Assembly (NCBI GenBank): GCA_008704415.1
Contig: VXIS01000192.1
Coordinates: 27,332 to 91,331, forward strand
Reading direction: 5' to 3'
DNA length: 64,000 nucleotides
Source of the DNA: Sphaerosporella brunnea
Lineage: Eukaryota; Ascomycota; Pezizomycetes; Pezizales; Pyronemataceae
Part shown: one piece after another, positions 11,843-21,624 of the stretch
Layout of the letters: each line of letters begins with the position of its first letter
Position numbering within the stretch: the first letter of the stretch is position 1
Translations under genes and position numbers: made by a program
The notes under the pieces: model-generated
Seen by the model: the letters and a program-made list of their open reading frames with translations, nothing else
Database searches by the model: none
What the model was told of the DNA's origin: nothing

Positions 11843-11851
11843 CTATATAAA
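11843..11851 (+). promoter_or_regulatory. TATA box of the esterase gene
   Basis: CTATATAAA lies about 80 bp upstream of the ATG at 11931, a normal TATA-to-ATG distance for a fungal gene with a short leader. The leader itself is rich in CAT/CAA triplets. Confidence 0.65.
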
Positions 11852-11930
11852 CTCCCCTACAGCACTCACCGGAATTTCCATCATCATCATCACCATCAAC
11901 AACAACACTTCACAAAGCTGCACTCGCACA

Positions 11931-13073
11931 ATGCAGCTCACTCACTTCCTGACCGTTTTCCTCCTTCCCTCGCTCGCATTCTCAGCCCCCTCTAAAGTCC
12001 CCCAACTCCCGCGTCCCACCGGCCCGCACAAATATATTGGCACGCACAGTGACACCTTGATCGACACCTCACGACTGGAAACTCTGGGAGGGCCACCAAA
12101 CACCCACCGCAAAGTAGTAGTCCAAGGCTTCTACCCGATCAGCAAGCCCGACTCCAAATCCACTCCCGTACACTATGCGCCTCCCTTGACGCTGTCACTG
12201 CTCGAAACGGAATACCAGATCCCCCCGGGCACACTCTCTCCACTACTCACCAACAGCTACTTTCAGAGCACCCCCAAGCCAGCAGGCCAGCATCTCACCC
12301 CGCTGCTTTTCAGCACCGGCATGGGAATGCCGAGATGTTTGTACACCACCTTCTACGAGCAGCTGGCGTCAGAGGGGTACTTTGTCGTCGCCATCGACCA
12401 CCCATACGACGCAGCTATCGTCGAGTTCCCCGGTGGGGAGTTTAAGCCCGTGTACTCTAGCATCCCGAACACCACGGAGGCAAACTTCGAGAGTGTGGTC
12501 GAGAAATACCTCTCGGTGCGAGTGGCGGACGCAAAATTTGTCGCATCGCAGCTGAAGCTACTGCCAGCGTCCTACCTGGACCTTTCGCGGCTGGGCATGT
12601 TCGGCCACTCCCTTGGCGGGGCGGCGAGCGCAGGCGCAATGGTTTCCCCCTCGCCCATCAAGGCGGGGATAAACCTCGACGGCACCATATTCCTCTACAA
12701 CAAAACCTCTGTCACGGACTACGGGAGAAAGTTTTTGCTGATGGGCACCGGCGTGCACAATTCCACCGGCGACGAGACCACGTGGGGGGCGTTCGAGAAG
12801 GCGCAGAAGGGGTGGATTAGGGAGATTGCGATGCAGGGCTTTACCCATGGGACTTATACCGATATTGGAAGCGTTGTGCTGGCGCTGGGGTTGGATAAGG
12901 TGTTGGATATGAAGGATTTGCAGGGGGAGATCGGCACGGTTAAGATTGACAGGGCGAGGGAGCTTATTACGACTTATGTCAAGAGCTTCTTTGAGTTTGC
13001 GTTGGACGGCCAGAAGGAGGGGTTGATGGGGGGCCCGAACAAGAAGTACCCGGAGGCGGTGTTTATCAAGTAA
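11931..13073 (+). CDS. Secreted PAF-acetylhydrolase-like esterase
   Basis: Single-exon gene, 380 residues, predicted alpha/beta-hydrolase. Residues 1–18 (MQLTHFLTVFLLPSLAFS) form a classical signal peptide with a plausible cleavage after AFS, so the enzyme should enter the secretory pathway. The body resembles platelet-activating-factor acetylhydrolase isoform II: an oxyanion region around LLFSTGMGM, then VVAIDHPYDAA, then the nucleophile elbow GHSLGG with Ser near residue 227, then INLDGT with a candidate acid Asp and a His near FTHG. The family hydrolyses short or oxidised sn-2 acyl groups from phospholipids; the true substrate here is unknown. Three NxT/S sites (NTT, NKTS, NST) fit glycosylation. 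A TATA box lies 80 bp upstream. Confidence 0.85.
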   Translation: MQLTHFLTVFLLPSLAFSAPSKVPQLPRPTGPHKYIGTHSDTLIDTSRLETLGGPPNTHRKVVVQGFYPISKPDSKSTPVHYAPPLTLSLLETEYQIPPGTLSPLLTNSYFQSTPKPAGQHLTPLLFSTGMGMPRCLYTTFYEQLASEGYFVVAIDHPYDAAIVEFPGGEFKPVYSSIPNTTEANFESVVEKYLSVRVADAKFVASQLKLLPASYLDLSRLGMFGHSLGGAASAGAMVSPSPIKAGINLDGTIFLYNKTSVTDYGRKFLLMGTGVHNSTGDETTWGAFEKAQKGWIREIAMQGFTHGTYTDIGSVVLALGLDKVLDMKDLQGEIGTVKIDRARELITTYVKSFFEFALDGQKEGLMGGPNKKYPEAVFIK

Positions 13074-13278
13074 GTGGATAATAATGCGAAGAGAATGAGG
13101 AGAAGGATCGATGCCTGGATGATAGTTAGTCACTCGTTTATGTAGTACCTTGCAATTAATCCCCAATTAAGCCCTTGCTGCCAGCTGTTTGCCCTTGGAG
13201 ACTAGCACGAGAGCACTTTCTCATGAAAAGGGAGAGAAGTTTATAAGTGTAGTAGGGTTAGGGCAATCATCATCTCAG
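13074..13278. other. 3' flank of the esterase gene
   Basis: About 200 bp between the esterase stop and a hAT-like MITE. A single TAGGGTTAGGG-type word at about 13253–13263 recalls the telomere-like motif upstream of PDS5. Nothing else was seen. Confidence 0.4.
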
Positions 13279-13619
13279 CAGTAGTAGCCAGCCGAAACAG
13301 CCGGGCGGGCTTAGCCAGCTGCTTTAAGCAGCCAGCCGGCTGCCAGGTGAAGACCGGCCACTGCGAGTGGCGGGGTTCAATCGGCACCGATAAACTTATC
13401 AGGATCTGTAATGATATATAGTAAACTCCTATCTAGTGATTCCCTCCTAGTCATCATTTTACACGGCGAACATCTTTATGTACTTTTCATTTCATAGCAG
13501 TAGTTGATATCATGGTGGTCTCCGTCGAGGGCTGCAGCCCAAACAGCCAGCCGAGCTTTTTGATCAGCCCACATCCGCCCAACGCAGCCGGCCAGGCGGG
13601 CTGGCTGTTGAGAACAATG
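13279..13619. mobile_element. hAT-like MITE, copy 1, with 8-bp target duplication
   Basis: A 341-bp GC-rich element bounded by CAGTAGTAGCCAGCCG on the left and the inverse of CATTGTTCTCAACAGCCAG on the right, directly flanked by the exact 8-bp repeat CATCTCAG (13271–13278 and 13620–13627). An 8-bp duplication and CA-initial imperfect termini are the hAT hallmark. The interior is full of AGCCAGCC/GGCTGGCT words and codes nothing. It belongs with the copies at 18788–19650 and 19171–19477. Confidence 0.8.
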
Positions 13620-13627
13620 CATCTCAG

Positions 13628-13966
13628 TACTCTGTATTTGCACAAAACCCAATGTGATGCATGTAAAAGAGCTGCAACGTGTCATTTCTGCACTGGACGG
13701 GCAAGGACAGTGATAATCATCACAAAATACAATCAAAGGCACACACAATCAGCAACACCCAGAACACAACAGTAAGTAAACAATCGCATTGAACGTTTAC
13801 AACAGAAGTAAAAGCTGCCCTATTGTGAATGTTGTATCGATCGCTCAACACCCAACGAGAAAAAAAGGGACAAATGGAAAAGCAAATGAACTCCCCAAGC
13901 AACCTGCACAGATTCGATTCGATTGTAGACGACCGAGGTTTGCGATTTTGCTGTGAGGTGAGGTGT
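13628..13966. other. 3' flank of histone H4
   Basis: AT-rich DNA between the hAT-like MITE and the H4 stop codon. No gene was seen; it presumably carries the H4 transcript end. I found no metazoan-type histone stem-loop, as expected for a fungus with polyadenylated histone mRNA. Confidence 0.4.
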
Positions 13967-14560
<594 letters not shown>

Positions 14561-15520
14561 TTTTGCTAAAGTGTGAGTAGGTTGTTGGAGGGAAAAGTTG
14601 TGGTGATGATGATGATGTGTTGGTGGTCGTGAAGCGTGTTGGGAGAAGAAGCGGAGAAGGATGGGAGAAAAGGAAAAGGAGACAGGTATTTATAGTCGCA
14701 GATCGGCTCTCACAATCAACGTTGGCACGGGCTGCTGCCCGCAGATGGCAACCGAACTCAACACCTTTCGGTCGGCTCGAAATGGGGGTGACTTTTGCGT
14801 CAAATCTTTTGCCTGGAAAATCGCCTTGTTGCGGACGTGAAGCGCCGTTGCCGAACACGCGTTCCCGAGTCTTGGCGGCAACCACCGAAGACACATCAAA
14901 ACAAAGACAGCTCGTCACAACACATAAACTCTGCAATTAGCTGTCTTGTTGGCAGCAATATCGCCTAGAATACTACTCTATTGTAAACTTGTTGAAATAA
15001 AAGACTTAATGGAGGAAAAAATGAGTCTGCGATTATTGCACTACCTATCTAAACGATCCTCAGATCCTCAAAAGACCAGATCCTCAGATCCTCAAAAGAC
15101 CAGATCCGGTATGATACCATACAGAATCGACCGGGTATCCAAGTGAAATCCAATACGGCCCATCTTCCAAATGGCTGTTTGCTCCCCGCCCGCAATGCCA
15201 TATCCTTAAAGATAGCTCCGATGATTTCACATTCAAACTGCCTCCCCATTCGTTATCCGTCTCCACACCTCCAACCCTCCAAGTAACCCGTCTTAATACC
15301 AATCACGGTCGCATATCCGGTAGATATAAATGTGCGTGATATCTACCGGGCATCAAATGCAAGAAAACTCCACTCTATGTATCTCTATCGCCGAACCACG
15401 TTGTCCGTCTAGTTGAGCGGTAGCTTCACCGAAACCTTACTCGCACTCTTCCAGTATCTGGTCCAAACTCTTGCCCGTTCTCCGGTTTTGCTTTAGGCAT
15501 AACAGTTTCTCATTCTAGCC
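14561..15520. other. H4 promoter and gene-poor interval
   Basis: Contains the H4 5' leader and promoter and a 24-bp direct tandem duplication (15055–15102). No histone H3 or other gene was recognised on either strand. Confidence 0.5.
15055..15102. repeat. 24-bp tandem duplication
   Basis: Two exact adjacent copies of a 24-bp unit (first copy 15055–15078, second 15079–15102) that itself contains the internal repeat GATCCTC twice. No function was recognised. Confidence 0.9.
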
Positions 15521-15523
15521 TAA

Positions 15524-15819
15524 GGGCCAGTTCGGTGGCGCGACCATGGTTTTGGCCCCAATACAAACATGAAAAAAGAGCCTCTTGTCAACTTGTAGAC
15601 TTTGCAGGAGAGTTCGGCAGCGCGACCATGGTTTGTTCACTGGTGGTGGAAAAGACAAAGCCACGGAAATTTCAGGTGTGAGGCAGAAAGTTGAAAACCG
15701 TGGTTTTTTTGAGCTCAGAATAGTTTTTGGGTTACCGAACGATCTCTGAAATTCAAAAACCACGACTCACGACTTTTTATATGGTAACTCCAAAACCAAG
15801 GGGGTATCCGAATAGGCCC
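15524..15819. mobile_element. Tourist-like (PIF/Harbinger) MITE with TAA duplication
   Basis: Left end GGGCCAGTTCGG and right end (inverse) GGGCCTATTCGG, both followed further in by a TTGGTTTTGG/ATGGTTTTGG block, are flanked by TAA at 15521–15523 and 15820–15822. The GGGCC…TTCGG terminus and 3-bp TAA/TTA duplication are typical of Tourist MITEs. At 296 bp it is non-coding. The left end is partly repeated inside: AGTTCGG(T/C)(G/A)GCGCGACC occurs at about 15529 and again at 15611. Confidence 0.8.
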
Positions 15820-15822
15820 TAA

Positions 15823-16460
15823 CTATTCCTAAGTGCGGAGTGTCCCGAACATGCTCCCGACCCTCCACAGTTCCACCTTCACGGCGGAAACGCCCACGGG
15901 AAAAATTTACCTGATGTTCCATGATAGTGGATGCTTCCACAGCTTTGCAGAAGAGTGTCACAAAGGAAACAACACTGGATATCCTTACGATTTTAGAACG
16001 TCTCTGCTCCGGATCAGTACATGAAGTTATGCACCATATACGCAATATGTCACTTGAAAGTATGTTCCAACATGTACAGCGATTTGGTCACTCCGGATTC
16101 ATGTCTGTCCCCGTAGAGTCTAAGGACAAGGACAAGGGTTTACTTGCAGTATTTCCCGAGTGATTGAATTACCCTGCCCTAAACCCCATAATAAACACCC
16201 GAAACTAACACTCTAAAAATAACTAATATTAAAGTAGAAAGGTACTTTCTTCCCCTACAAAGAAAAGAGACTCTCTCTTTTAAATTGCGACAGTGCCCCA
16301 ATCCCATTTATCTTAAGTTCTTTCCTTGTGTTCTCGACCCAAAGAGAACTCGACGACTCATCCATCTACCCACCCCTTTAGCTTTTCGGCCCGCCTTGTG
16401 GGTTAGCTCTGCTTTGCCAACCTTCTTCTGTGTGACACAGCGACAGCGAGACGTCTGACC
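15823..16460. other. Promoter region of the DUF3605-like gene
   Basis: About 640 bp with pyrimidine-rich stretches and no recognised gene. The 3' third (16230–16460) probably includes the 5' leader. Confidence 0.4.
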
Positions 16461-17319
16461 ATGCCGCACACAACAACCGCCGGCAAGGTCGCCGAAGCTT
16501 TGCATGATGGTTACCAGTCCACCGATAAGGATCAAAAGCAACTCTCTTTGAAAGATGAAGAATATCAGTTGGCGACTTGGGAGGATTTGGAGCTTATAAT
16601 TCGTAAGTATCCCAGGATCTATGGCAACACGGCGGCGGCGTGCAGTGCTGAATCCGATTGCACCAGAGGAGAACCGCTTGGAGGATCTCCATCGCGTGCC
16701 GTCGGATTTGAAGCGCTACATTGCGTGGTCTCATAAGACTAGACTGGCATACGGCTCTATCCAGGCCTTCATCCTCAAAGAGCGACTCGGTTGGACCGAC
16801 CTCAAATGCAAGAACACCACACCTTACGCAGATCCAGGTACGAACAACGACGAAACGTCCGTCCGACGACCTTTCAGCTGCTGACGAAGTCGATGCGAAA
16901 CAGACGATACTAAGATTTTGATTAATGATTGGCCGTACGGAAACGCTCCGGGTATCCTCCATCTCGTTTGCTGGACCAAGTCGCCGATTCCCACCATGTC
17001 CGGAGATGGCGACTTAACCCCTGAGTCCCGCACCATCATCCAGCAGTTTGTCTATGAGACTTTCACAAAGCATCTCGGAGAGGATAACGTTCTATGGTTT
17101 AAGAACTGGGCGAGTATACAGAGCGTGCGGAGCGTGGAGCACTTTCACGTTTTTATTCGCAATCACTCTGATGATTTCGTCAAGAGAGTCGTCCACGTCG
17201 ACGCGCGGGACCAGATCAAGAAGCCTATCGGAGAGATCGAAAAGGAGAAAGAACAAATAGAGGAGGCCGAGCTCGAGGCGGACGGGATCGGGGCAGACAA
17301 ACTCAACCAGTATTCCTAG
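16461..17319 (+). CDS. DUF3605-domain protein of unknown function
   Basis: Exons 16461–16602, 16646–16837 and 16904–17319 (GT-AG introns of 43 and 66 bp, frame kept) give 249 residues. The central part matches the fungal DUF3605 family as I remember it: YIAWSHKTRLAYGSIQAFILKERLGW, then ILINDWPYGNAPGILHLVCWTK, then NVLWFKNWASIQSVRSVEHFHVFI. The Trp-, His- and Pro-rich conserved blocks suggest an enzyme-like fold, but no activity is established. The C-terminus is a Glu/Lys helix-prone tail (EIEKEKEQIEEAELEADGIG). The final four codons, Gln-Tyr-Ser-stop, fall inside a sequence that looks like a hAT terminus, so the native C-terminus may once have been longer. Confidence 0.8.
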
Positions 17320-17328
17320 TAGCCAGCC
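17308..17328. repeat. hAT-like terminus overlapping a stop codon
   Basis: CAGTATTCCTAGTAGCCAGC matches the family terminus CAGTGTTCCTAATAGCC seen at 18676 and 19650 with two differences in the first 17 bases. It begins inside the last codons of the DUF3605-like gene and supplies its TAG. A partner end is not certain: a candidate inverse terminus lies near 17420–17435, but I see no matching 8-bp flank. Confidence 0.5.
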
Positions 17329-18049
17329 GTCGGGCTGCAATGGGGCTGGTTGGCCTGCTGAAGAAGACGCGCGGGCTATTTGGGCTGCAGACATTGACGG
17401 GCGGGCGGGGCGGGCTGGCGGGCTACTTCGCTGGCAAGTTTCGAATACAAATAGAACGATTCCAATTGATGTACAGACCATAAATCTCATTGCTCCTTAG
17501 AGGAAGTAGATATGTGATGTGAGCGGCCTCTTTTTCGACCCCCGTCCGTCAGTAGGGTCGGCAGTGTGTTGTCAATAGCCAGCTCTAAAAGCCACAGCCC
17601 TAACGACTGGCTCTCCTAAGCAGCCAACCGAAGAGTCGAACAATGAAGCCCACAAAGCAGCCGGTTCAGCCCAGGCTGTGACGAAGCAAGTGATCTCTAA
17701 TGAAGCAACCACCACTGCCAGCCTGCGCTCACCAGAACGCCTTCATTCCCAGCTGCTCTGTCTACATTAATATGTATCAGCCAGCCGAGCTGGCGTTTAT
17801 AAAAGCCCTAGCCCAGCCAACAACACTAGCTGGTCGCTGGCACAGACTCGGAACCCGATGCTGAACAGCTTGCACCGGAGGGTCTGTTATCGCGTTCAGG
17901 TCGAGCTGCTGGTAAGGTTTGTTTATTGTGACGATGTTCTTAAAAAACCACGGTTGCAGTGTATCACTCGCAGCCCAGCCCGTCCGTCGTCGTTTTGGAC
18001 AGCCCGGCTCAACCAAACAACAGTCCATCTGTTCGGATACTACGTCCAA
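17320..18049. other. GC-rich hAT-like repeat debris
   Basis: Dense AGCCAGCC/GGCTGGC words, with a likely left terminus CAGTGTGTTGTCAATAGCC at 17562 and an inverse end near 17827 (…CCAACAACACTA). Their flanks do not form a clear 8-bp duplication (AGGGTCGG against GCTGGTCG), so the boundaries are uncertain. No gene was seen. Confidence 0.4.
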
Positions 18050-18602
18050 CGTGATAGGCCAAACCAGTTCGCCTACAAGCAGAGAAAGGCGGTGGCATCT
18101 CGCTTCTTCCAACTGCGACTTGGAAAAGCCCCGATTGGTCCCTATCTGCGCCGCACCGGTCGCAGGGAGGATGACAAGTGTTGGTGGTGCGGAAGTGGTG
18201 CCGTTCAAACGCGCGACCATCTCTTCAAATTTTGCAAGAGGCGGGAGAATGAGCAGAGAGTCCTTTGAAAGGCGGTCAAGGACGCAACGAAAGAGAAGCG
18301 GCAGAAGCGATGGCCGGTAACCCCGACCTCCACGCTGCAAGCAGATGGTCTGTGCACGGAAGCGGTGATGGATTTCCTAAACACCACCAAGGTTAGGGCA
18401 TGTCCCGAAAAGGGCGTTATGTTGTGACGAATTTGTAACCTTTTCGTAGTGTAAGCTTTCCTTAGTACGAGTATAGCTACGAGTCTCCTTAGTGCGCATT
18501 TAGGCCTGATGCCTTTTCCTCAGCCACATTTCCTTAGAGGGCTAAGGTGTAGCTCTCACATATGTCATAGCCGCAAGCGGCCGAATACAATATGATTAAA
18601 AC
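18050..18602 (+). mobile_element. Tad1-like LINE, 5'-truncated 3' end, copy A
   Basis: The frame reads the C-terminal tail of a Tad1-type LINE ORF2: AVASRFFQLRLGKAPIGPYLRR, then the Cys/His motif CWWCGSG…H…C (with RDHLFKFCKR), then a stop at 18266–18268 exactly where sister copies have Trp (LWKAV). It continues in frame as KAVKDATKEKRQKRWP. The 3' end is a conserved segment, GCAAGCGGCCGAATACAATA, followed by GATTAAAACA. The same segment recurs inverted at 25.4–25.9 kb and 59.6 kb. 5' truncation is the norm for LINEs. Confidence 0.85.
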
Positions 18603-18787
18603 AAACAGTCCGTCTGTTCTCTTTATGTACCCCGCCCACCACGCCCGGCTTTTGGGGCCCGCTATTAGGAACACTGAGCTCCGCTAGCTGGACTCGAAAA
18701 ACCTGCAGACTTTGTGATGACCAGCTTTTTTTTTGATTTAACCCAATAGTGAGTGAAGGGGTTTGGCAATCAGAACTGTACTGTAAG
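18603..18787. other. Flank with an orphan hAT terminus
   Basis: CTATTAGGAACACTG ends at 18676 and is a near-exact copy of the right terminus at 19636–19650. The following 8 bp (AGCTCCGC) have no partner that I could find. Part of an older element disrupted by the LINE insertion is the simplest reading. Confidence 0.45.
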
Positions 18788-19650
18788 CCGTGTTCTCAAC
18801 AGCCAGCCGGCCCGGCTTTTTGATGCACCGGCCGGCTGGCTGGCTGCGGGCTTCAAGAATGTATAGTAAAACATCAATTTCTCGCTGTTCTAATAATTCT
18901 AGATATGAAATGACAGCCTCGTCTCTCCCACTATGGACTGAGGCTTCCCTTCTCGAAGCCCTCATCGAGTCCGCGCTCCGGCCCAGCCTCTGTCTCCCGA
19001 ATGTTCGATTCCCCGCTGTGATTCCACTGATGCAGGCGCACGCATGCCTCGATAATGTCTCTTCAGGCGAGTGTGCCCGGTCCGCGATTGTCTGAGATTT
19101 CTGCTGTTCATGTCTGTGAGGTGTGGGTGAATGCTGAAGTCAGCGTGGTGGTCAGTCATGTTCCGTCCGGCAGTGTTGTCAATAGCCAGCCGGCCCGCGG
19201 GCTGGGCTGCTGGCTGTTAGGCTATTATAAAAGCCCAGCCCGGGCTTTTTAGAAGCGATAACAGCCCGGCTGGCTTATGGGCTGTTACCCACTAATTTCT
19301 CCGTGCACTGGTGGGTGGGTCGCGGGTTACATCCATTGGCATCATGAGGCGTCGCACATCTGCTTCACCATCAATCACTCGCGTGCGTACAGCCGGACTG
19401 AACCGGCTGCGAGGCTGGCTTCTAAGTTCGAACTCTGGGATGGCTTCGGCTTTTTGGGATGGCTATTGACAACACTGCCGTCCGGCATGTGTCGAAGGTG
19501 TCGCACTATTCACTATGGCGCGACCGGGAGTGTGCTTCACCAGTGATCACTCTGGGAAAATTTTAAAGTTTATATACAAAGACGAAGCCCGCAGCCAGCC
19601 AGCCGGCCATTGGCAGCCCGGGATTTTTCGACCGGCTATTAGGAACACTG
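18788..19650. mobile_element. hAT-like element, copy 2 (host of a nested copy)
   Basis: Bounded by the exact 8-bp repeat ACTGTAAG (18780–18787 and 19651–19658). The left terminus CCGTGTTCTCAACAGCCAGC and the inverse right terminus CAGTGTTCCTAATAGCC match at about 15 of 21 positions. A second hAT-like element (19171–19477) has inserted inside it. Removing that element and one copy of its target duplication leaves about 548 bp. There is no transposase, so it is a non-autonomous relic. Confidence 0.8.
19171..19477. mobile_element. hAT-like MITE, copy 3, nested, perfect 8-bp duplication
   Basis: 307 bp; both ends start CAGTGTTGTCAATAGCCA (18 of 18 identical in inverted orientation), and both flanks are CCGTCCGG (19163–19170 and 19478–19485). 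Its better-preserved ends and its position inside copy 2 make it the younger insertion. The interior is GC-rich with several self-complementary GGGCTGGCTG/CAGCCAGCC blocks and could fold strongly as RNA or single-stranded DNA. Confidence 0.92.
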
Positions 19651-19658
19651 ACTGTAAG

Positions 19659-20521
19659 CGCCATTTTGTAAACCACCACCTTCTATAAGTTTTATATCCA
19701 CAACAAGACTGGCTGGCATGCTGGCGTAATTACTAAGTACCGAGGGGGGTGTTTTCGGTTGTGGCCTGTGACTTGCACTTTTGATATCGTTGCGGCGGCT
19801 GCTTGTTTTCTCTGGCCACACACGCACAGCCTGCGCGTAGCCCGCAGACCATTCCAATATATGGCAAGCTCTCAGTCGAGATTGCTCGCACAAAAGGGCC
19901 ATCATGCAGAATTCCCCGGTGTTTTTTTCTTGCCTGAAGACTTCATATCAAGATCTTGTTTATTTACGGTGTTTTCTAATTCATTTGTGTTGGAAACCAG
20001 CTTCCTAGGCAGGACGAGTGAGATAGTGTGACTAGGGTTTGGATATCACCGAGTGATATCCAGTGAAGCTATGAGATGCATATAAGACGCAGTTAGATTA
20101 GCCTGTAGATAGTAATACAATTGCTTTTCCCACCACCATCCCTCCACTTCGGCTAAGCCTCAATCTCGACGCGTCCACAGTTCAACAATTTGCACTCTAA
20201 CTTGAGATGGCGGAGGGTGTCTTCTCGAGACCTCCGCAATATTCATAAACAATCACTCATGCCAAGCTGCACCATGCCTTTTTGGTGTCACCAAAAGGGG
20301 CAAAGGCAAAAGCAGCTTCCCGGCCGGCTCCGTTGGACTAATCGGTTTTTGGAAGGGCCTGGTTCAACAGACCCTTCAACCGATTCGTGTCAAAAAGTGC
20401 CTGTCGTGTCATTTTCTCAGTCTTCTTCGTTGGCCTACAGAAGATACCTAGTCCCTCACTTCTCTTGCCATCTCTCTCTCTTCGTCTCTTGTTTCTTTCC
20501 CTCTCTTGACGATTAGACAAA
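19659..20521. other. Promoter region of cytochrome b5 reductase
   Basis: Contains a perfect palindrome (20041–20061) and a pyrimidine-rich leader (about 20400–20520) that probably includes the transcription start. No other coding content was recognised. Confidence 0.5.
20041..20061. promoter_or_regulatory. Perfect palindrome GGATATCAC-CGA-GTGATATCC
   Basis: Two 9-bp arms around a 3-bp spacer, about 460 bp upstream of the reductase ATG and directly after an AGGGTTT word. The form suits a dimeric zinc-cluster or bZIP factor, but no named site matches. Confidence 0.4.
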
Positions 20522-21624
20522 ATGGCGAAGAAATCCATCCTCAGCACGCCACTGCACGGCCTCTATATCCCCGCCGGTCTGCTCGTTCTCGGTGCCGCGA
20601 TCATCGACACGAACTACGTGCCGTACGCGATTGGGGCTGCTCTCGTACTGGGTGGATTGAAGGTCTATCGTGGCAGTAAGTGACATGCCCGTCCGTGCGT
20701 TGATATATCCCCGCGAAGCTAATTGCAATATATCTGTAGCCGCCACCAAGGTGCTCAAGCCCGATGAGTTCCAGGAGTTTGAGCTGGCGGATAAAACTGT
20801 CATCTCGCACAACGTCGCTATGTGAGTATTGCATCTGCGGGGGGACCAGCACATCGCTGTAGATCCATGGCTGACATCTCTTGGCTATTATCTAGCTACA
20901 AGTTCGCCCTGCCTCGACCAAACGACATCCTCGGACTCCCCATCGGCCAGCATGTCTCGATCGCCGCCAACATCGACGGCAAGGAAATCGTTCGCTCGTA
21001 CACTCCCACTTCGTCCGACAAGGACTTCGGACACTTCAACCTCCTGATCAAGTCGTACCCCACCGGTAACATCTCTAAGTACGTCGCCAACCTGAAGATT
21101 GGCCAGACCATCCGCGTCCGTGGACCCAAGGGTCAGTTCGTGTACACCCCTAACATGGTTCGTGCCTTCGCCATGATTGCCGGAGGAACCGGAATCACGC
21201 CCATGCTCCAGATCGTGCGCGCCATCACCGACGACCCCGAGGACAAGACCCAGGTTGATTTGATCTTTGCCAACGTCAATCAGGAGGACATCCTGTTGAA
21301 GGAGGACTTGGACGAGCTTGCTGAGAAGCACCCCAAATTCCGTGTCCACTACGTGCTGAACAACCCTCCCGAGGGCTGGAAGGGAGGTGTCGGCTTCGTC
21401 ACCGCCGAAATGATCAAGGTATTCTGCTCACATTCCCGTGCCTTGCCCGCAATTGTGCTGACACAGCATTCCAGGAATGGTGCCCTGCCCCCGCGAAGGA
21501 CGTCAAGGTCCTCATCTGCGGTCCTCCCCCCATGGTCAGCGCGATGAAGAAGGCCACCACCGCGCTCGGGTTCGAGCCGGCCAAGCCTGTGTCCAAGCTC
21601 GACCACCAGGTGTTCTGCTTCTAA
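20522..21624 (+). CDS. CBR1: NADH-cytochrome b5 reductase
   Basis: FAD enzyme that passes electrons from NADH to cytochrome b5 for sterol and fatty-acid modification; membrane-anchored at the ER or outer mitochondrial membrane. Exons 20522–20675, 20740–20821, 20896–21418 and 21475–21624 (all GT-AG) give 302 residues, the usual length. Residues ~12–50 contain the N-terminal membrane anchor ([12 protein letters not shown] … [11 protein letters not shown]). The FAD-binding RSYTPTS motif is near residue 112, and GGTGITPM (NADH/FAD contact) is near 175. CGPPPM is near 268, and the typical C-terminal …VFCF ends the protein. The start is the first Met and the only one preceding the anchor. Confidence 0.95.

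Larger units (their letters stand above)
11226..11930. other. Intergenic region with tandem repeat
   Basis: Holds the polymerase 3' flank, a four-unit tandem repeat (11349–11406) and the promoter of the esterase gene. No coding content was recognised in the short open frames. Confidence 0.5.

Noticed and set aside
13365..13385. tRNA B-box-like GGGGTTCAATCGG
   Set aside because: Lies inside the hAT MITE with no A box or foldable acceptor stem around it.
17562..17828. A further complete hAT-like MITE
   Set aside because: Ends resemble the family but the 8-bp flanks do not match, so I list it only as debris.
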